From positions 73,062,466 to 73,126,465 of the forward strand of contig NC_082695.1 of assembly GCF_949987515.2 (NCBI RefSeq): DNA of 64,000 nucleotides. Reading direction: 5' to 3'. The notes beneath the pieces were generated by a model. It was given only the letters and a program-made list of their open reading frames with translations. It ran no database searches and was not told the origin of the DNA. Shown piece by piece: positions 46,745-63,927 of this stretch. This DNA is from Delphinus delphis (Eukaryota > Chordata > Mammalia > Artiodactyla > Delphinidae). The position numbers were made by a program, and so were the translations under genes. Numbering within the stretch: the first letter of the stretch is position 1; each line of letters opens with the position of its first letter.

Positions 46745-48329
46745 CCTTGGTTTTTTTCCCTCTGCTTTAATGGTTCCCTTGTCATGGTGAAGTTTGTCTT
46801 CAGGGGTCAGCAGGCTCAGGGTTTCTAACATTCCTTCTTGCTTTGCACCAATACTGTCTTTAAGGCTGGATTAACCATAAAGATCAATTTCAAAGATAAA
46901 GTTGCCTTCTTGGAATTCTCATCCTCGTCCTAAAGTTCTGTAGGATGTGTTTGTCTTCAACCTGAAACCTTTGGTTCATTTGTCCCCCGGTGATAACGAT
47001 GCTTTTGGGAAGGACTTCTCAGGATTATCCAACCCCTGGTACCTGTCCTTTCACAAAAGCCCAGAGAGAGTTCCCATCTACCAGACCAAGTGTTCGTGGC
47101 CTTGGCGTTCATGAGATCACGGAGCCCATGTTAAGGCTTGCTAATGGAACGTGACATTGATCGGTTCTTTATTGCTTCAGAGATGATTGCAAGTGTGCTC
47201 CGCTGTCCAAAAAGTGTGCTCACGTTGGCTCTCGTTTCACGATGCTGTGCTCAGTTTTATAGGTGAGGTAAGGAAATCAGGTCCCTGCCCTCTTGGGTCC
47301 GCAGTCTTAGAAAAAAGAAGCTGGTGCCGCTGGATATAAAGAAATTGATGACACCTGGGGTAAAAACTGTTGCGAAGGAACGTGATCACACATACCAAAA
47401 TCACTTGTTACATCCGCTCAGGCCAGGAAACCGTCACTCATGTGAGTCCCAGAAGTGGGTGGGTCTCAGGGAGTCTGTGTTTTCTTTCCTTCCTGGTTGG
47501 TTGAGTTGAGGCACCAGGAATGAGAGAGACCCTGGGATTAATGGAAATCATCAACGAGTCCATTAAGAATCTCATTTTGCCCTCCCTATCCTTTTTCGCT
47601 CCGTACTGTGTTTCATGCCCCCAAACCTTCACAGACCGATGGACACTGCTGTCCTTGTGGGAGTCCTGTCATGGGGTGGGGGAGGGAAATCTCTTCTGCA
47701 CCACGCCCAGAGCTGTCCCCTCCAGGTTAGCGGTGGCCCCCCTGCCCAGCACTGAATGTAAATGGGTTCTGGCCCTTGTCTGCTTCCTTCCTCCACTGCT
47801 CCCTCCCCTGAAGCCCCTGCAAGTCACCCCCACTTCACCCCTTCTCCCCCCTCCCCACCCCGCTCCACTCTTCTCCTTCCACCTCCCCTAAGCCCTGCTG
47901 CTCTGCTGGCCCCGCCACGCTGATGCTCCCCTGCCCACTTCTTTCCTTGTCCTGCCCTCGCTCCCTGGGCGGCCTCACTCTGCGCATCTCTGCGCTGCTC
48001 ACCGCCAGCCTCTTACCTGCAGCCCACACCCTTCCTCTAGCGTCCAGATTCCCCCTGCTTCGGCTGCCTCCTGAGCCGTGTCTCCTGAAAGACCCACAGG
48101 TCCCCGAACTGAAAAAGCCACTTCCTCCTCCCGACCCCCCATCTCCACTCCGGTCTAACCAGTGGCCACACCCTCCCCTCCGGCCTGAAACTGGAGTCCC
48201 CTTGGAATCGTCCCTCTCCCTCCGTGTCGAGCCGGTCACTGCGTCCTCTAGCCCCAGCCTGCTCATCACTCCCCTTGTCTGCACCCTCCCCTTGTTGAGG
48301 CTCTGCCGGTTCCTTGGCTGTGTCGGGTA

Positions 48330-48800
48330 GCAGTCTCCCTGGTCCCTACATCGCCCCTCGCTCCAGTCCGTTCTCTGATGCCTCCACACATATGCTCCGG
48401 ATGTAGTGGTTCTGAAGAGCAAACCTGGACCTGTAACTCTTCTGCTCGACACACATTCTTCACTGGCCAGCCTGTGTACCTCAGTGTGAATTAAAACCTT
48501 TCCTGCACGGCTTAGGACCCCTTGCTGCCCACCTTTACCTTCCCTCCCAACACCTCCGTCCTCTCACCTTCACAGCCATGGGGGGCCTGCCTCGGCGTCC
48601 CCCAGGACGCCCCGTGCCCTGTCACTGGCTGCGTGGCGCCCTCTCCTTGCCGACCCATCCTCCCCTCCCCCGCCATAACGCTCTGTCCTCTAGCCATCCC
48701 CGGCCTGCCGCCCACTGTGAGCCCCCTGAGGTCTCCTTGGTTTCTCCAGTGCCCGGTGTGTAGCGATGGCTGATAAATGCTTAGCGAGCAAAGGAATGAA
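48330..48800 (+). repeat. L2 LINE 3' part
   Basis: 'cattcttcactggccagcct' (48453-48472), 'gaattaaaacctttcctgca', then 'tgcccggtgtgtagcgatgg' near 48750 and a terminal 'aaaggaatgaatc' follow the sense L2 order, as in the copy at 49730. The C/T-rich stretch to its left (47820-48330) may be more L2 or expanded unique sequence. The 205-codon minus-strand frame here is a composition artefact. Confidence 0.55.
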
Positions 48801-49729
48801 TCATGCTGCCTAGGTTTTTTTTTTAATGTTATAAGTAATGGAAGCTCCAAGTGTGAGACAACAAAATAATTGGAATTGCAATGACTTTTTTTTAAGCTGG
48901 ACATATTTAAGGGTCTTAACTGCCAATTTTCAAAGGATAACACATGGCTAACCATCCTAGAACCGTGTCTTCTTTGCATTTTTAACACATGTAGGGAGGA
49001 GTAGAGATAAAGAACTAAGGAAGATTTAAAATCAGTCTTGGGTGTCAAATGCAAAAAAAAAAAAAAGGTCTCTTTATATTATATCCACTTGTAGAAATCC
49101 ATATGACTAACTTAACACAGTTCAGAAGACATTAGTGATGCCGAAGTTAGAAGCAGACTAAACCTTCCTTAGTTACAGTTAAATGTAACTATTTCCACCT
49201 GATAAGTACAAACCAAACAAGATGTTTGCATTTTTAAGTAGACTTCTGATAAAGATTCTGATGGTCATTATAGCTCATGTCTATGGTTCATTAAAAACAA
49301 TTCTTAAACCTCCTCATTTAATGTGGGTTTTTCTGACTTTGGATTGAATCAGGTAGAGTAAATGCAGTAATCAAAACAGACTCACGAGATGAGTAAGATG
49401 ATGATTAGGTGCCCTATTTGTGAAATTACTGGCTTTCCTTTTTAGAGAGTGAAACCTGATTAACGAGGAACTAGCATATCTATTTTGTGTTCTGGGAGGA
49501 AATGCAGAGTGAATTAAGCAGCCACACATTGATCTCATCTCCCACATCCAATCCATCACCAGGCCCTGTTCATTTTGACTCCCGACTATTCTTCAGTTCT
49601 CTCTGTTCTCCTCGTCTGTCCCCCCAACAGCACCCAAGCCTAAGCTACCATCTTCTCTCGTAGATTCCTAACTGGTTTTTTATATCCACCTTTGGCCTCC
49701 TACAATGGCAGAGTGGTCTTTTCAGAATG

Positions 49730-50250
49730 TGAAATGATCATTCCATTCCTCTGCTAAAAACATGCAGAGATTTCCCACTTTATCACTGTCAAGATAAAGA
49801 CCCAAGTCCTTAATTTGCCTCATGAAGTCCTGCGTGGCTGGGCCCTGCCTGTTCATCTCCAGGTGCGTTTTGCATCAGTGCTGCCCCTCGTGCTTTCTGG
49901 GTCTGGTCCCACGAGACTTCTTGCACACACCAAGCTCCTTCTTGCCGCAGGACCTTTGCACATGCCATTCCTTCAGTGGGGAACACACTCCCATCATCAG
50001 TTCAGACTAAGCTAGCTCTGACCCAGGACCACAGTACTTCAGGGTATCTTCCGTGTCTCCCTATGGCAGGTACCATAGGTGACTTTGCATGTATTTGTAT
50101 GGTTATGTGTTTAGCATCTCTCTCTCCCATCAGACTCAGTCTCGGTGATCGCTGCTCCGGGTCTGCCTTTTGCTCACTATTGTGCACTCATCACCTGGCA
50201 GTGCCTGGTACAGGGTAGACACTCAGAATAGAGGTGTTGAACCAAAAATG
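49730..50250 (+). repeat. L2 LINE fragment
   Basis: Well-ordered sense L2 phrases: 'aatgatcattccattcctct' (49733-49752), 'aagtcctgcgtggctgggcc' (49825-49844), 'gcaggacctttgcacatgcc' (49948-49967) and, near the end, 'cagtgcctggtacagggtag' (50199-50218). This is one of the clearest old repeats in the window. Confidence 0.8.
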
Positions 50251-50904
50251 TGGACATCAGCAAGAGGCCCGTGCAGGCCTCCCCCTCCCCCAGCCCTCTG
50301 CAAAACTGCTGACCGTGCATTGCCATTTTCTAACCCAAGAGGAAGCCCACGCCTCCTTGTGCAAAAAGATAAAGTCATTTCTTCACTAGAGTGAAGTTAC
50401 CACAGAAGTGAAATGTACGTGCAGTCGGCCTTCCTTAGTGCTTTTAGGCTCTTTCTCTCATTCCATGGTTAGAAATACCAGGCCGTGAAGTTCGGTGGTA
50501 GCTGTCGCTTCATGTAATGAAATTGCAGCTGTTGCCATTTTTTTCCAGTCTGCTTTTTTCCTGGTTGGTGAGAATCTGCAGCTGCTGGTTTCTGGGGCCT
50601 ACTAACAATGTTTCAGATGAACAAACTTCAATATTTGAACAGTCGTCATATGCCAGACAGAAAGAATCAGCCATACACTCACGTACAGCCCTGCACACGC
50701 ATGCCCCACCAGGAGGAGACATCCTCTTAGAGCTGCGCCAAGCAGAAGTTCTTGACGGCAGAGTCAGCAGAGCAGCACCTGATTCGGTTGCTTTGAAGAG
50801 GCGCGAGCGGTGTGGACTTCCAAGAAGCTGGCAGCAGGGAGGGGAAGAGAATGGGCAGCAGCCTGTCGGAAAATTCTTGAGGACCTGGCCTGAGTTGGGT
50901 GAAG

Positions 50905-51146
50905 GCATGCATTCTCAACTGGGGAGACGACACCCCTAGGGGGCAAAAACTGGACAACTTTTTGTCTTGGAGGACAGGAAGTCTCAGCCATTACAATGGC
51001 TTGTGGTCCTCCAAGGGGGCCACGGAACATAACACGGTGCACCGTGGGTCTCTTTGGTAAGATTGCGTGGGAGGGAAGGGGCAATTGGGGGGTCTAAAAA
51101 GGCTCCTGGGGGGTAATTAATGGGGAAAAAGGCTGAGAAGCACTGA
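50905..51146. repeat. hAT-like DNA transposon remnant
   Basis: 'gcattctcaactggggagac' (50909-50928) and 'aggctgagaagcactgagtt' (51130-51149) form degenerate inverted termini; inside are 'cctagggggcaaaaactgga' and 'caaggggg' type runs. The arrangement is typical of nonautonomous hAT-Charlie elements. Family not named. Confidence 0.5.
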
Positions 51147-51781
51147 GTTGGGGAGAGGGAATAAGGAAAGAGGCAGAAGCTGGAAGTAGGAAGGAGAGAG
51201 AGGTGAGAGGCAGAGCGAGGTCGTGGCTGGAGCTGGACAGAACCAAACCAAGACCCCAGTGAGGAGGTAGTTCCTCAAAGACCAGGTGAAGGAAGTGGGG
51301 CTGGTGGCAGCTACAGGAAGCATGAAAGCAGAAAGGTGGGCCGGCCGCTGGGAGAGGCTGGGGAGGATGAGGACAGCGCCCAGTAACACGAGCAGAAGCA
51401 GTGAGGCCTTCCTCTGCCTGGGTTCAGGATACCCGATTTGACCTAGACAATTTCTCAGTGGACTCCTCAGACATTTGTCATAAAGCATCTGAGGAAGATC
51501 GGGGAGATGTGTGTGAATCTGAAGTTGTCACTTGCCACAGAAGAGGGGTCCAGTTCTGTGAGAGCTGCATCCCGGAGCTTCCTCTGATCTTTGTGGTCTT
51601 TACGAAGAAGAGAGAGGAGTTCATACTTGGGCCAGGAGACTTCAAGAAAATGCAGTTTTTTTCTACGAGCACTTATTAATCCCCTTCTGTGTGCCAGGCA
51701 CTGTGTTAGTGTCTTCATGTTGGGTCCTTGAGGAAGGAGTTCAGACACAAGACGAGAACTATATTTAAAAAGTGGAATTTG

Positions 51782-52150
51782 GGACTTCCCTGGTAGCACA
51801 GTGGTTAAGAATCCGCCTGCCAGTGCAGGGGACACAGGTTCGATCCCTGGTCCAGGAAGATCCCACATGCCGCGGAGCAGCTATGCCCATGTGCCACAAC
51901 CGCTGAAGCCTCCGCACCTTAGAGCCCACGCGCCACAACTACTGAGCCTGCACTCTAGGGCCTGCGTGCCGCAACTACTGAGCCCACGTGCTGCAACTAC
52001 TGAAGCCCACACTCCTAGAGCCCGTGCTCTGCAACAAGAGAAGCCACCGCAATGAGAAGCCCACGCACCGCAACAAAGAGTAGCCCCCGCTCGCCGCAAC
52101 TAGAGAAAGCCTGCGCGCAGCAACGAAGACCCAACGCAGCCAAAAAAAAA
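51782..52150 (+). mobile_element. Full-length long-form tRNA-derived SINE, sense
   Basis: A 369-base sense SINE. The tRNA-like head has a box A (TAGCACAGTGG, 51794-51804) and box B (GGTTCGATCCC, 51837-51847). A body of repeated units follows, 'gccgcaactactgagcccac'-like, at least six degenerate copies, then a short A tail (52142-52150). An 18-base duplication tttaaaaagtggaatttg flanks it at 51764-51781 and 52151-52168, with no mismatch. The repetitive body distinguishes this long form from the roughly 210-base SINEs elsewhere in the window. Confidence 0.93.
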
Positions 52151-52439
52151 TTTAAAAAGTGGAATTTGAACAGCAGCCCACAAGTGGTGTGTGAGGAGAG
52201 GGAGATGGGGGTGGAACACCAGCGGAAGCCTGACTGAGAGGCCCCTAGGGCTTGGGGAGGATTTACTCTAAGGGAGCAGCTCAGGGAGCAGGCCTGGAGG
52301 CCCCCTTCCCTGCCTGCCCGGAGAAACCATGTGACCTACACGTGAGCCCCAATCAACCACGTGACCCACGGCTGCCCCAGCCGACGATTCCTTACTCGGC
52401 ACAGAGAGTATGGTCCGGTCTTGTTATTTTTTCTTTTTT

Positions 52440-53060
52440 TCTTTCAAAAACAATTTTATTTATCTGATTGCAAAATATTAATCTTAGTAATAAAAATAAA
52501 GTCAGTACAATAAACACATATTAAAGTCACTCATAGTTCCTACCACCTAGAGAAAAATCACGAGTAAAATTTTGATTTGTATCTTCCAGAATGATTCTCT
52601 GTAAACACACACACAAGGTTTTATCTTTTCAACAGAAATGGAATTGTACAGTGTATCCAGTTTTAACTTAGTATATTGTAGGTACCTTTCCGTGTCAGTA
52701 AATACCATTTTAATGGCTACACCGAATTCCGTTTCATAGACTGTACCTTTTTTAACCGTGCCCTAGTGGTCGGCATCGAGGCTATTTCAGTATTTCACTA
52801 TGTAAACAGTATGATGAGTGTAATCCTGGAATATACATTTTGTACACTTGACCAATTTCTTTCTCTTCGTATAAGTCCTAAGAGAGAAATTATTATGAAA
52901 AGGCATATGCACATTAAAATCTTGACTCCTGTTGCCAAATTATCTTTTCAAAAGGTTGAACCAGTTAGACCCTCACCACCAGCATTGATAAGAACCGTTT
53001 CTCTACGCTCAGCAGTGCTGGCTGATTCTGCCAGTTTTCATCACTAGGGGCTGCTTTTGG
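52440..53060 (-). repeat. Old L1 3' remnant, antisense
   Basis: Ordered antisense L1 phrases: 'cagaaatggaattgtacagt' (52634-52653), 'ggctacaccgaattccgttt' (52715-52734), 'aggcatatgcacattaaaat' (52901-52920), 'gttgccaaattatcttttca' (52931-52950) and 'ccctcaccaccagcattgat' (52970-52989). Much more diverged than the neighbouring L1. Confidence 0.75.
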
Positions 53061-53342
53061 AGGCGCCAGAAGTGTTTTTCTCCTTTCCCCTCCCCGCCCT
53101 GTCTCATCTGTGGTTGACCCTCTCATTCAGTAGCTCTGGAAATTGCAGCTCCCAGAAAACATTCTGTTCTAGTACAGCTGAACTGTACTGAAAGCCTCTC
53201 AAAATCCAGAACCGGGCTTGGATTTATTAACTTGTCAGTTGGTGTGGATCTGATAGAAAAATCTCATCATGGAAGGGAACAGCAAGACAATCTTTGAGGA
53301 ATAAATGGGGGGAGAAAGAAAAACTGTCTTATTAAAAAATAT

Positions 53343-53436
53343 TACAAAAGTGTAAATGAATACTGACTACAGACCCCCAAACAATCGACTACAAAAGTGT
53401 AAATGAGTACTGCTTACAGACCTCCAGATAATTGTC
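53343..53436. repeat. 47-base imperfect tandem duplication
   Basis: Two adjacent copies start at 53343 and 53390. Both begin tacaaaagtgtaaatga, then tactg, ctacagac or ttacagac, and ccccaaacaat or ctccagataat. Spaced exactly 47 bases, with about seven to eight differences. It lies about 200 bases left of the inverted L1. Confidence 0.85.
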
Positions 53437-53659
53437 AAAGAACTAAAGATGTTTCACTATAAGAGACCTCCCATCCCACTCCCTAAGCGGAACTGTTTAA
53501 TATCTTCAAAAAAGTGCCGTGACCTGCACAGGACAGGAGCAGGTCACCACGGGGGGCAACCGGATGGAATGGAAGACAGCAGCCGGAAGGGGGCACCCGG
53601 CAGGAGGGAAGGATTTGAAGAAGAGTGAAAATACAGCAGCAATTAAAGTCCGTACTGCA

Positions 53660-55583
53660 TTTGCAAATATTTTCTCCCATTCTGAGGGTTGTCTTCTTGT
53701 CTTGTTTATGGTTTCCTTTGCTGTGCAAAAGCTTTTAAGTTTCATTAGGTCCCATTTGTTTATTTTTGTTTTTATTTCCATTTCTCTAGGAGGTGAGTCA
53801 AAAAGGATTTTGCTATGATTTATGTCATAGAGTGTTCTGCCTATGTTTTGCTCTAAGAGTTTTATCGTGTCTGGCCTTACATTTAGAATGTGTCTTTAAT
53901 CCATTTTGAGTTTATTTTTGTGTATGGTGTTAGGAAGTGTTCCAATTTCATTCTTTTACATGTAGCTGTCCAGTTTTCCCAGCACCACTTATTGAAGAGG
54001 CTGTCTTTTCTCCATTGTATATTCTCGCCTCCTTTATCAAAGATAAGGTGACCATATGTGCGTGGGTTGATCTGTGGGCTTTCTATGCTGTTCCATTGAT
54101 CTAGATTTCTGTTTTGGTGCCAGTACCGTACTGTCTTGATTACTGTTGCTTTGCAGTGTAGTCTGAAGTCAGGGAACCTGATTCCTCCAGCTCCATTTTT
54201 CTTTCTCAGGATTGCTTTGGCTATCCGGGGTCTTTTGTGTTTCCATACAAATTGTGAAATTTTTTGTTCTAGTTCTGTGAAAAATGCCAGTGGTAGTTTG
54301 ATAGGGATTCCATTGAATCTGTAGATTGCTTTGGATAGTATAGTCATTTTCACAATGTTGATTCTTCCAATCCAAGAACATGGTATATCTCTCCGTTTGT
54401 ATCGTCTTTCTTTCATCAGTGTCTTATAGTTTTCTGCAAACAGGTCTTTTGTCTCCGTAGGTAGGTTTATCCCTGGGTATTTTATTCTTTTTGTTGCAGT
54501 GGTAAATGGGAGTATTTCCTTAATTTCTCTTTTGTATTTTTTGTCATTACTGTATAAGAATGCTAGAGATTTCTGTGCATTAATTTTGTATCCTGCTACT
54601 TTACCAAATTCATTGATTAGCTCTAGTAGTCTTCTGGTAGCATCTTTAGGATTCTCTATGTATAGTATCATGTCATCTGCAAACAGTAACAGTTTTATGT
54701 CTTTTCTGATTTGGATTTCTTTTATTTCTTTTTCTTCTCTGATTGCTGTGGCTGAAACTTCCAAAACTGTGTTCAATAATAGTGGTGAGAGTGGGCAACC
54801 ATGTCTTGCTCCTGATCTTAGAGGAAATGGTTTCAGTTTTTCACCATTGAGAACGATGTTGCCAGTGGGTTTGTCATATATGGCCTTTATTATGTTGAGG
54901 TAGGTTCCCTCCATGCCTACTTCCTGGCATATACCCTGAGAAAACCATAATTCAAAAAGAGCCATGTACCACAATGTTCATTGCAGCTCTATTTACAATA
55001 GCCGGGACATGGAAGCAACCTAAATATCCATTGACAGATGAAAGGATAAAGAAGATGTGGCACATATATACAATGGAATATTACTCAGCCATAAAAAGAA
55101 ATGAAATTGAGTTATTTGTAGTGAGGTGGATGGACCTAGCATCTGTCATACAGAGTGAAGTATGTCAGAAAGAGAAAAACAAACATCATATGCTAACACA
55201 TATATATGGCATCTAAAAAAAAATTGGTTCTGAAGAACCTTAGGGCAGGACAGGAATAAAGACGCAGACATAGAGAATGGACTTGAGGATACGGGGAGGG
55301 GGAAGGGTAAGCTGGGATGAAGTGAGAGAGTAGCATTGACATATTACATTACCAAATGTAAAACCAATAGCTAGTGGGAAGCAGCTGCATAGCACAGGGA
55401 GATCAGCTTGGTGCTTTATGACCACCTAGAGGGGTGGGATAGGGAGGGTGGGAGGGAGATGCAAGAGGGAGGGGTTATGGGGATATATGTATACATACAG
55501 CTGATCACTTTGTTGTACAGCAGAAACTAACACAACATTGTAAAGCAACTATACTCCAATAAAGATGTTAAAAAATAAAAAAC
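53660..55583. mobile_element. L1 with 5' inversion (twin-priming structure)
   Basis: A single insertion in two opposed parts. From about 54935 to 55583 the L1 3' end is in sense: ORF2 C-terminus ([13 protein letters not shown]), 3' UTR, 'ctatactccaataaagatgt' and A-rich tail. From about 53660 to 54934 an upstream ORF2 segment lies inverted. Its minus-strand frame (54974-53883, 363 codons, crossing the junction) keeps the reverse transcriptase FADD motif ([11 protein letters not shown]), and a further piece continues to 53660. A perfect 15-base duplication aaagtccgtactgca flanks the whole at 53645-53659 and 55584-55598. The element is 5'-truncated and cannot be active. Confidence 0.95.
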
Positions 55584-56169
55584 AAAGTCCGTACTGCAGA
55601 CAGTAAAAACGTTGAATTGATGTTGTGGAAAGTGGAGCTCAGTCACGTGGGAGGGAAACGAGATCCCTTCCCGAATAACAGAAAAAAGGACAGAGAAGAA
55701 AATATGAAGGGCCGAGACAGAGGATCAGTGGGCTTTGATTGAAAAGGCTGTCTCCATGTGAAAAGGAACAATAATCAAGTGCATCATCAGAGAAAACGTT
55801 TGGAGAGGAACAGGATCTGATACTGAGGCCAGAGAGGCCGTCTGTCCCGCGTGTGTGTGGCAGGGCTGGGGAGGGGTCCCTGGAAAGGGACCTCTGCCAA
55901 AGCAGGAGATCTGCTGCAGGTTTGAATCTGTGTCCCTCGTGGTGGATGCAGCCTGGGTGCTTACTCTGGAGAACCCTCTCCCTCAGGCTTGGCCTGGCTT
56001 CCTCTCAGGTGTAGCCTGGTGGATGTGGGAAAAAAGACCACAAGGAATCCCACCAGAACACACATGTGGTTACCTCTGAATAGGGGAGCTGTGAGTGGTA
56101 TTTGTTTCCTTTTTATTTCCCTGGAATTTCCATGAGAGTAAACATTTTATTTGTTAGGTCAGTAGGCCT

Positions 56170-56193
56170 CTTCCTTCCCTTCCCTTCCCTTCT
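56170..56193. repeat. (CTTCC)n short tandem repeat
   Basis: About four to five degenerate ttccc/cttcc units in a pyrimidine run 56170-56193. A minor microsatellite. Confidence 0.8.
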
Positions 56194-56870
56194 GCTACTT
56201 ATTGCTCTGTACACTTTGATGTTAAGCCAGGGCTGGCTCAGAGCAGAGGAGAAGGCTGTGCCTTGAGTTCAGCTGCTTTGCTCTTTTCACTCCTGGCTCA
56301 CGCTGAGGGAGGGGCTTTCGGGGCTGAGGAGCCAGGAGGTGGCGTCTGGACGCACATCAAAGCCTGGGGTTCCCAGGGGTGGCAGGTGAATCCATCCCTC
56401 AGCCTGACTTTCTCAGCATCTTTCTTTTTTTAAGTCCCTGTGTTTTGCTCCTTTGAAAGAAATTCCACATATCTTTTTTTTATGGCTATAAAATCTAATT
56501 TTCAGCAACAAATCTGGATCTCTGCAGTCTTGATGGTTGTATCCTGTCTTTTCTGTTAAAGATAATTAAATTTCTTGATAAGTCAGTAGCAGATGGAAAA
56601 ATTGTTGTTCTCCATTGTTGCTAATGTATGAAGAATAATTAAAACTCATCAATAACCATAAAATAATTTGCCTTCAATGATAACATCTTTACGTGTGTAG
56701 CATCTTAACAATTTAAAAGCCTCGTTAGACATTCTCTTGGACACAGAGCCCATTTGCTGGGAAAGAGTTCTGAATAAATTTTACTTATCTTCCTTTTACA
56801 GTAAGACGTTATTACTCAGTGATAATATGCAAAGTAACTTCATGATGGTGATGTTGTTTTATCTTTGTAA

Positions 56871-59094
<2,224 letters not shown>

Positions 59095-59155
59095 CCTAGT
59101 CATCCAGTGGAGATTTGTGAACAGGGTCCAAAAGCAAATGAACGCCTTCTTGGAG
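59095..59155 (+). CDS. NEDD4L: NEDD4L exon: HECT N-lobe
   Basis: Exon of 61 bases: one base completing Asp809, then 20 codons (human 810-829) LVIQWRFVNRVQKQMNAFLE. It encodes a long N-lobe helix. The preceding exon ends GA and this exon starts C, making GAC, as expected for the family IDLVIQW junction. Acceptor cccacag ends 59094; donor gtaagt starts 59156. It restores phase 0. Confidence 0.97.
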
Positions 59156-60659
59156 GTAAGTCGTGTTCTCCGGGAGTCTTGCCTGTGCCTTTAGGTTGAA
59201 AGAGGACGGTTCTCCTCCTTGGGGGGCAGGGAGGGTATTAGACGCGATCACACACCCAGAGACAGGCGTGGGTGTGGGACCCAGGGCAGGAACGTCAGGC
59301 CTGCACTGCTCACAGCATCTCCAGTCTCCAGGGCAGGAGCGTTGAGCCACTGCACTGCCACCTTTTCGTCTGTCTTTTTTTGGTCAGTGTTTTCTGGCTT
59401 TGCTGCTCTTATTTTTTAATTTGCCTTAACTGTTTTTAAAGAGAAATCTTTACAGACTTGACCCAGAAGGGCAGGTTCCCCCACAGAGGCTAGAACCATC
59501 ATCCTGTAGCTTTTGGTGGTACCCAGGGAAGGCTGGGAGCATCTCTGCCTTTTGCTGCAGTGACGGGTTCTGAGAAATGCGAGGACTTGGGACAGTTTCC
59601 AGTCACGCCATCCCTCCGTGATAATGCCTTCCGCCTCATTGGTCGAACTTTTTTTTCTTTTTTTTTTTTTTTAAATCCCCTGCCCTTTCCTCGTGGCTGT
59701 CTGAATAATTCCTCACCTTATTAACGTGTGAAGTGGTTACTTCTCAGACCCAAGTATTTAATGTCAGTGATACTCCCAGGCCCCTGAGGAGGGAGGCCCC
59801 TCGCAGAGAATAGGGGCTTCCTCATTTTAAAAACCAGCTCCCTTGGACCCAAAGCGCAATTCCTTTTTAAATCCTGATAATGGGTATTAGTTACTTAAAA
59901 CGAACAAGTCCCAGCTGCACATTACAAGAACCGATCGATGCAGGGTTCTCGCTGGGCGATGCTCTCTTAAGTTCACCCCAGTTCAGTTACCTGCTCATGG
60001 TGAGTATAGCGCCAACCCAGGCAGACCACTCAGAAAAATTCCAGGACTTAGGGTGAAACGTGTGAGTTAGAGGCGCCGGAGAACAGCAGGGTTCATACTG
60101 TATTTACACGAGAAACCTACCCGGCCCTATCCCAGGTGATCACACTTTCAGAAACTGGCCACACGCGAGGCCCAGCGACATGGAGCGTCCGTCCTATGTC
60201 ACTGCACTAGTCAGTGGTGCCTAGTCTGGGGACCGGGGCAGGCTGTCTGTGCTCCCTGGCTCCTTTCCACCCATCACACCGCCTCCTCTCGTATTTCATC
60301 TTTGCCTTATTTTTAAATGGTCCGCTTACGTGTCTGTGGCCTGTGCCTTTGAGAACACCCTGACTCACAGCAATGTGTCATAAGTGGCTTTTGGAATCCG
60401 CCTGCCTGCAGCAACCCATATTTTTATGACATTTCAAAAATTACTCAAGTACCTGGATCTTCTGGAGTCTACTGCTTTTTAAACTTTTATTTTGTGACTC
60501 TGCTGTTTTTATCTGAACTAAAATTACTGAATACTGTCATATAAATCATCAGTGAACAGTGTATTTTTCCTGGCTAACCAAAATAAGCTTGTTTATCCTG
60601 TAAAATTTGTCTCTTTCGAGGAAAAAGGTGTTGAGAGTGCTTTTCTTTTTTTCTTTCAG
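59156..60659 (+). other. NEDD4L: Intron
   Basis: GT-AG intron of 1.5 kb. A T-rich run at 59647-59672 has no SINE body next to it. The rest is unique sequence; nothing else is seen. Confidence 0.8.
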
Positions 60660-60719
60660 GGATTCACGGAACTGCTTCCTATTGATTTGATTAAAATTTT
60701 TGATGAAAATGAACTGGAG
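60660..60719 (+). CDS. NEDD4L: NEDD4L exon: HECT N-lobe end
   Basis: Exon of 60 bases, 20 codons (human 830-849): GFTELLPIDLIKIFDENELE. GFxELLP and the FDENELE acidic motif are conserved at the end of the N-lobe in all NEDD4-family ligases. The acceptor has a long pyrimidine tract (ttttctttttttctttcag, ending 60659). The donor gtttgt (60720) is the weakest match to consensus among the exons here. Phase 0 at both ends. It appears identical to human by memory. Confidence 0.97.

Positions 60720-63927
<3,208 letters not shown>

Noticed and set aside
47820..48330. Proline-rich coding exon on the plus strand
   Set aside because: Pyrimidine-rich composition gives Pro/Ser/Leu runs; no matching NEDD4L sequence and the flanking exons already join in phase.
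47835..48452. A 205-codon minus-strand open frame
   Set aside because: It lies in C/T-rich sequence that reads as Gly/Arg/Ser-rich on the other strand and overlaps an L2 remnant; no family motif.
51782..51860. tRNA gene (box A and box B present)
   Set aside because: The boxes belong to the tRNA-derived head of a SINE; it is followed by the SINE body and bounded by target-site duplications, and no clover-leaf anticodon arm is credible.
53883..54974. A 363-codon minus-strand open frame as a host gene
   Set aside because: It is L1 ORF2 reverse-transcriptase sequence in the inverted part of a twin-primed L1; no host-gene features.
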